From positions 62,001-126,000 of the forward strand of contig NZ_JXXU01000018.1 of assembly GCF_000967495.1 (NCBI RefSeq): DNA of 64,000 nt, read 5' to 3'. Positions 61,429-64,000 of this stretch are shown here, one piece after another; position 1 is the first letter of the stretch; each line of letters starts with the position of its first letter. The translations under genes were made by a program, and so were the position numbers. Origin of the DNA: Vibrio neptunius. GTDB lineage: Bacteria > Pseudomonadota > Gammaproteobacteria > Enterobacterales > Vibrionaceae. The notes below the pieces were generated by a model. It worked only from the letters and a program-made list of their open reading frames with translations. It ran no database searches and had not been told where the DNA came from.

Positions 61429-63180
61429 GTGTCAGATTTAAATTTATTACGTTACTACGCTCGCCTCGAACCATTGGGGGTTGGAGAAGAGATCAAAACT
61501 GCCCTGCCCAAAGTGGCTGAAATGCTATTCACCAGCCCTCGCCATGCGCGTAATTTACTCAATCAAATGCAGCAGCTAGAGTGGTTGGAATGGTCACCCA
61601 AAGTTGGACGAAACCAACGTTCTGGTTTGCTACTCAACCACCCATTGGATGAGCTGAAATCTCAACTGGCTGCCAAACGCATTCTGGAAGGGAAATATGA
61701 GAAAGCGCTGAACATTCTCGATGATGATGAATCCGCATTTGGACGCTTGCTACAAAGCACATCGGGTGCGTCACTTAGAGAAGGATTGCTTCATATTCAG
61801 CTGACCTACAAACGCCCTTTTGAACGCTTAGTGCCTCATCAATTACAGCGTTCCAGTGAGCGATACCTACTACGCCAGATTTATTGCTGCTTGGTCAGCA
61901 GTGACGCAGAAGGCAACTTAGAGCCTCAACTTGCGCATCATTGGCATTACGATGAAACTCACTATCAATGGACGTTTTACCTCAGGCCGGCACTCACATT
62001 TCACAACGGCGCAGTAATAGATGCAGACAGTATTGTTAGCCTGTTTGCCAAGCTGTCGACTCTCGCTAATTACCAGAGTGAGCTCTCTCATTTGGTGAGT
62101 GTGAGTTCACCCTTAGCCAACAAAGTCGTGTTCCAGCTTTCGGAGCCAGATCAAGGCTTTGGTGGCCTTATCTCAGGTGTAAAATACGCGATTCAGCCAA
62201 CCAGCCAAGTCAATAATGCCCACAGTTACGCCGTCATTGGTTCTGGTCCTTTTCAAGTAAGTGAACATTCACAAACTCGCCTTTGTCTCGACGCATTTGA
62301 GCGCTACTATGGCTGCCGAGCATTAACCGATCAAGTCACGATCTGGAAGTTAGATGAAAGTGAGTTAGCCAACAAACAGATTCAGACAAACCAGCCCGGC
62401 GCTCAGGAAAGCAGTGAATGTAACTACTACCTCTCTCATGCAGTAGACGTCACAGCACGTAGTGATACACAGCAATCTCGTATTGAAGATGGCTGTATGT
62501 TCATACTGTTTAACCAGATCGCCTCTACCACTCTTAATGATGCTCAGCGGCGCTACCTGTCTTCACACCTCAGTTCATCTCGTGTTTTTGAACAGCTCAA
62601 ATCGAGTCAGACACTGTTTGGCTGCGAAATCGCACACAACATGCTACCAATGTGGCAGCCGATCATCCGTCCAGAAGCGGAGAGCGTGGCGCTCCCCCAG
62701 CAGCTTAATATTGCCGTCTACGACTATACAGTGCTGAGAAATTGCGCCTTTGCTGTCAAAGCAATATTGGCGAAATTGGGCATAACAGTAGAGGTGAATA
62801 GCTATTCTTATCGAGAACTCAACGAGCTTGCGCAAAATCAGCAGCTCAACGAGTCGATGATCATCACAAACATCAATCTGGACGATAACCGACACGCTTC
62901 GGCGTTTAATAGCCTTTATCACAATCCAGTTCTGCAAAGTTGCATCGGTGAAGATGCAAAGCACTGGCTCACTCAATCACTCAATACACTGAGGTCGAAA
63001 ACACCTCTCCAGCAATACTTAGATGCGCTGGAACCCATCGCCTCCGCTTTGATCAATCAGTACTGGCTAACGCCACTTTTTCATCATCGTCAAACATTGC
63101 GCTTCCACGGCGTACTCAAAGACGTCGAACTCACTAACTGGGGTTGGCCAGACATACGAAACGTATGGTCAACAGATTAG
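61429..63180 (+). CDS. sgrR: SgrR-type transcriptional regulator
   Basis: A 583-residue regulator. An N-terminal winged-helix domain (about 1-110; MLFTSPRHARNLLNQMQQLE) is followed by a periplasmic-binding-protein-like SBP-bac-5 domain (YKRPFERLVPHQLQRSSERY; TFYLRPALTFHNGAVIDADS; QSRIEDGCMFILFNQIAS), as in E. coli SgrR. The frame extends to TTG 61405, but GTG 61429 has GGAG 5 nt upstream. SgrR senses glucose-phosphate stress and turns on sgrS. A strong terminator follows. Confidence 0.9.
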   Translation: MSDLNLLRYYARLEPLGVGEEIKTALPKVAEMLFTSPRHARNLLNQMQQLEWLEWSPKVGRNQRSGLLLNHPLDELKSQLAAKRILEGKYEKALNILDDDESAFGRLLQSTSGASLREGLLHIQLTYKRPFERLVPHQLQRSSERYLLRQIYCCLVSSDAEGNLEPQLAHHWHYDETHYQWTFYLRPALTFHNGAVIDADSIVSLFAKLSTLANYQSELSHLVSVSSPLANKVVFQLSEPDQGFGGLISGVKYAIQPTSQVNNAHSYAVIGSGPFQVSEHSQTRLCLDAFERYYGCRALTDQVTIWKLDESELANKQIQTNQPGAQESSECNYYLSHAVDVTARSDTQQSRIEDGCMFILFNQIASTTLNDAQRRYLSSHLSSSRVFEQLKSSQTLFGCEIAHNMLPMWQPIIRPEAESVALPQQLNIAVYDYTVLRNCAFAVKAILAKLGITVEVNSYSYRELNELAQNQQLNESMIITNINLDDNRHASAFNSLYHNPVLQSCIGEDAKHWLTQSLNTLRSKTPLQQYLDALEPIASALINQYWLTPLFHHRQTLRFHGVLKDVELTNWGWPDIRNVWSTD

Positions 63181-63216
63181 CTCAGCAATCATTTGAGCTC
63201 TTATATTTAGAGCACT

Positions 63217-63248
63217 AAGGGAGAGATCAAGTCGCCCTCTCCCTTTTT
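63217..63248 (+). terminator. terminator of sgrR
   Basis: AAGGGAGAG (63217-63225) and CTCTCCCTT (63237-63245) form a 9-bp stem with an 11-nt loop and a T5 run. Confidence 0.9.
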
Positions 63249-63374
63249 GATTAATAAATTGTAATATAACTGTCAAAACCGACCTCTCACTTCCTGTAAG
63301 TAATAAATTAATCATTTGAACTCTAAACAATTTTTAACTACTCTGTGCATGTATCCATCAGAAAGGAATTCGAA

Positions 63375-64000
63375 ATGAAATACACAACTGCAGCGCTAGC
63401 ATTAGTTGCTGCCAACGCCGCCTTTATTTCCCAGGCTTCAGCCAATGAATGTGGCAAAGTCACTATCGCCGACATGAACTGGAATTCAGCCAGTCTTATT
63501 GCCAATATTGACCGTTTTATTCTTGAACATGGCTATGATTGTGAAGCCGAGCTCATCCCTGGTGACACCATGCCCACTGGCACCTCGATGATCGAGAAAG
63601 GTCAGCCCGATGTCGCGCCTGAGCTATGGAGTAACAGTCTTAAAGATGCTCTCGATAAAGGTGTAGAAGAGAAACGACTCCGCTATGCAGGCCGCTCCTT
63701 AGTCGATGGCGGTGAGGAAGGGTTTTGGGTTCCATCTTATTTGGTCAAAAAATACCCTGAGATAAAAACCATTGATGGTGTGATTAAGCACGCCAATTTA
63801 TTTGAGCACCCTGAAGACCCAGATAAATCTGCATTCTACAGCTGTCCAGCTGGTTGGAACTGTCAAATCAGCGCAGGCAACTTGTTTAAAGCACTCAAGC
63901 TAGACAACTCTGGCTTCGTGATCGTCGATCCGGGCTCAAGTGCAGGTCTGTCAGGCGCCATCGCCAAAGCCTATGAACGAGAAGAAGCATGGTTTGGTTA
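63375..64000 (+). CDS. glycine betaine/proline-type ABC substrate-binding protein, cut at the window end
   Basis: At least 208 codons remain open at the right edge. A signal peptide (about 23 residues, ending SQASA) is followed by an OpuAC-like domain, KVTIADMNWNSASLIANIDR, IPGDTMPTGTSMIEKGQPDV, ELWSNSLKD, and GWNCQISAGNLFKAL. Aromatic residues in this fold line a quaternary-ammonium site. It should bind betaine, choline or proline in the periplasm for an ABC importer whose genes presumably follow. ATG 63375 has AAAGGA 8 nt upstream. Partial only because of the window. Confidence 0.85.
   Translation, partial: MKYTTAALALVAANAAFISQASANECGKVTIADMNWNSASLIANIDRFILEHGYDCEAELIPGDTMPTGTSMIEKGQPDVAPELWSNSLKDALDKGVEEKRLRYAGRSLVDGGEEGFWVPSYLVKKYPEIKTIDGVIKHANLFEHPEDPDKSAFYSCPAGWNCQISAGNLFKALKLDNSGFVIVDPGSSAGLSGAIAKAYEREEAWFG

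Noticed and set aside
1..64000. CRISPR arrays, tRNA or rRNA genes, insertion sequences and prophage genes.
   Set aside because: No spaced direct repeats, cloverleaf structures, rRNA-like blocks, transposase or integrase motifs were seen on either strand.

Overview
The window looks like part of the second chromosome of a Vibrio. The evidence is moderate G+C, the gene families (SstT, NagB, an FdxA-type ferredoxin, a phoU-less pstSCAB set flanked by chemoreceptor and GGDEF genes, paired PilZ proteins of the PlzD/YcgR type, an rsgA paralogue, a tad pilus locus, sgrR) and very dense packing with many 4-nt ATGA overlaps. No rRNA, tRNA, insertion sequence, prophage or CRISPR array was seen. The only gene cut by the window is a betaine-type ABC substrate-binding protein at the right edge.

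Region by region. 1-3953: a compact minus-strand operon (argininosuccinate-synthase-like ligase, 2-oxoglutarate/Fe(II) dioxygenase, DMT exporter) divergent from a LysR gene, which looks like a small pathway that makes and exports a modified amino acid. 4176-15923: mostly single housekeeping or accessory genes (FAD dehydrogenase, fdxA, TrmH-type methyltransferase, MFS and DMT transporters, three GNATs, a kinase-like phosphotransferase, a PilZ protein, a chemoreceptor, a Sel1-repeat protein). 16273-20410: nagB, then a three-gene ECF vitamin or nucleobase transporter. 20543-25679: a DUF1566/EF-hand secreted protein, a second PilZ protein, an rsgA paralogue behind a leader with a 15-codon ORF and competing hairpins, and sstT. 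25924-33184: a periplasmic protein plus diguanylate cyclase, pstSCAB with a possible Pho box, and a chemoreceptor. 33288-36489: SDR, LysR and coniferyl-aldehyde-dehydrogenase-like genes.

36618-56618 is the dominant feature: about 20 kb on the minus strand without a convincing internal terminator. In transcription order it holds a 1623-residue lipoprotein, flp, rcpC, rcpA, a cpaD-type lipoprotein, tadZABCDEFG, and then a redox module (thioredoxin-like protein, DUF4266-like Cys-tail protein, DUF3570-like outer-membrane barrel, ApbE, DsbD). A strong Fur-box-like palindrome lies upstream of the first gene and is shared with a divergent 682-residue lipoprotein gene. No prepilin peptidase gene is present, although Flp, TadE and TadF carry processing motifs.

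59085-64000: NIPSNAP, MarC and NfsA genes, then a divergent sgrR/SgrS-like unit. The minus-strand transcript is about 225 nt, carries a 38-codon SgrT-like ORF, has a C-rich presented loop and ends in a strong terminator. Most functional calls come from recognised motifs and family resemblance; no database search was possible.
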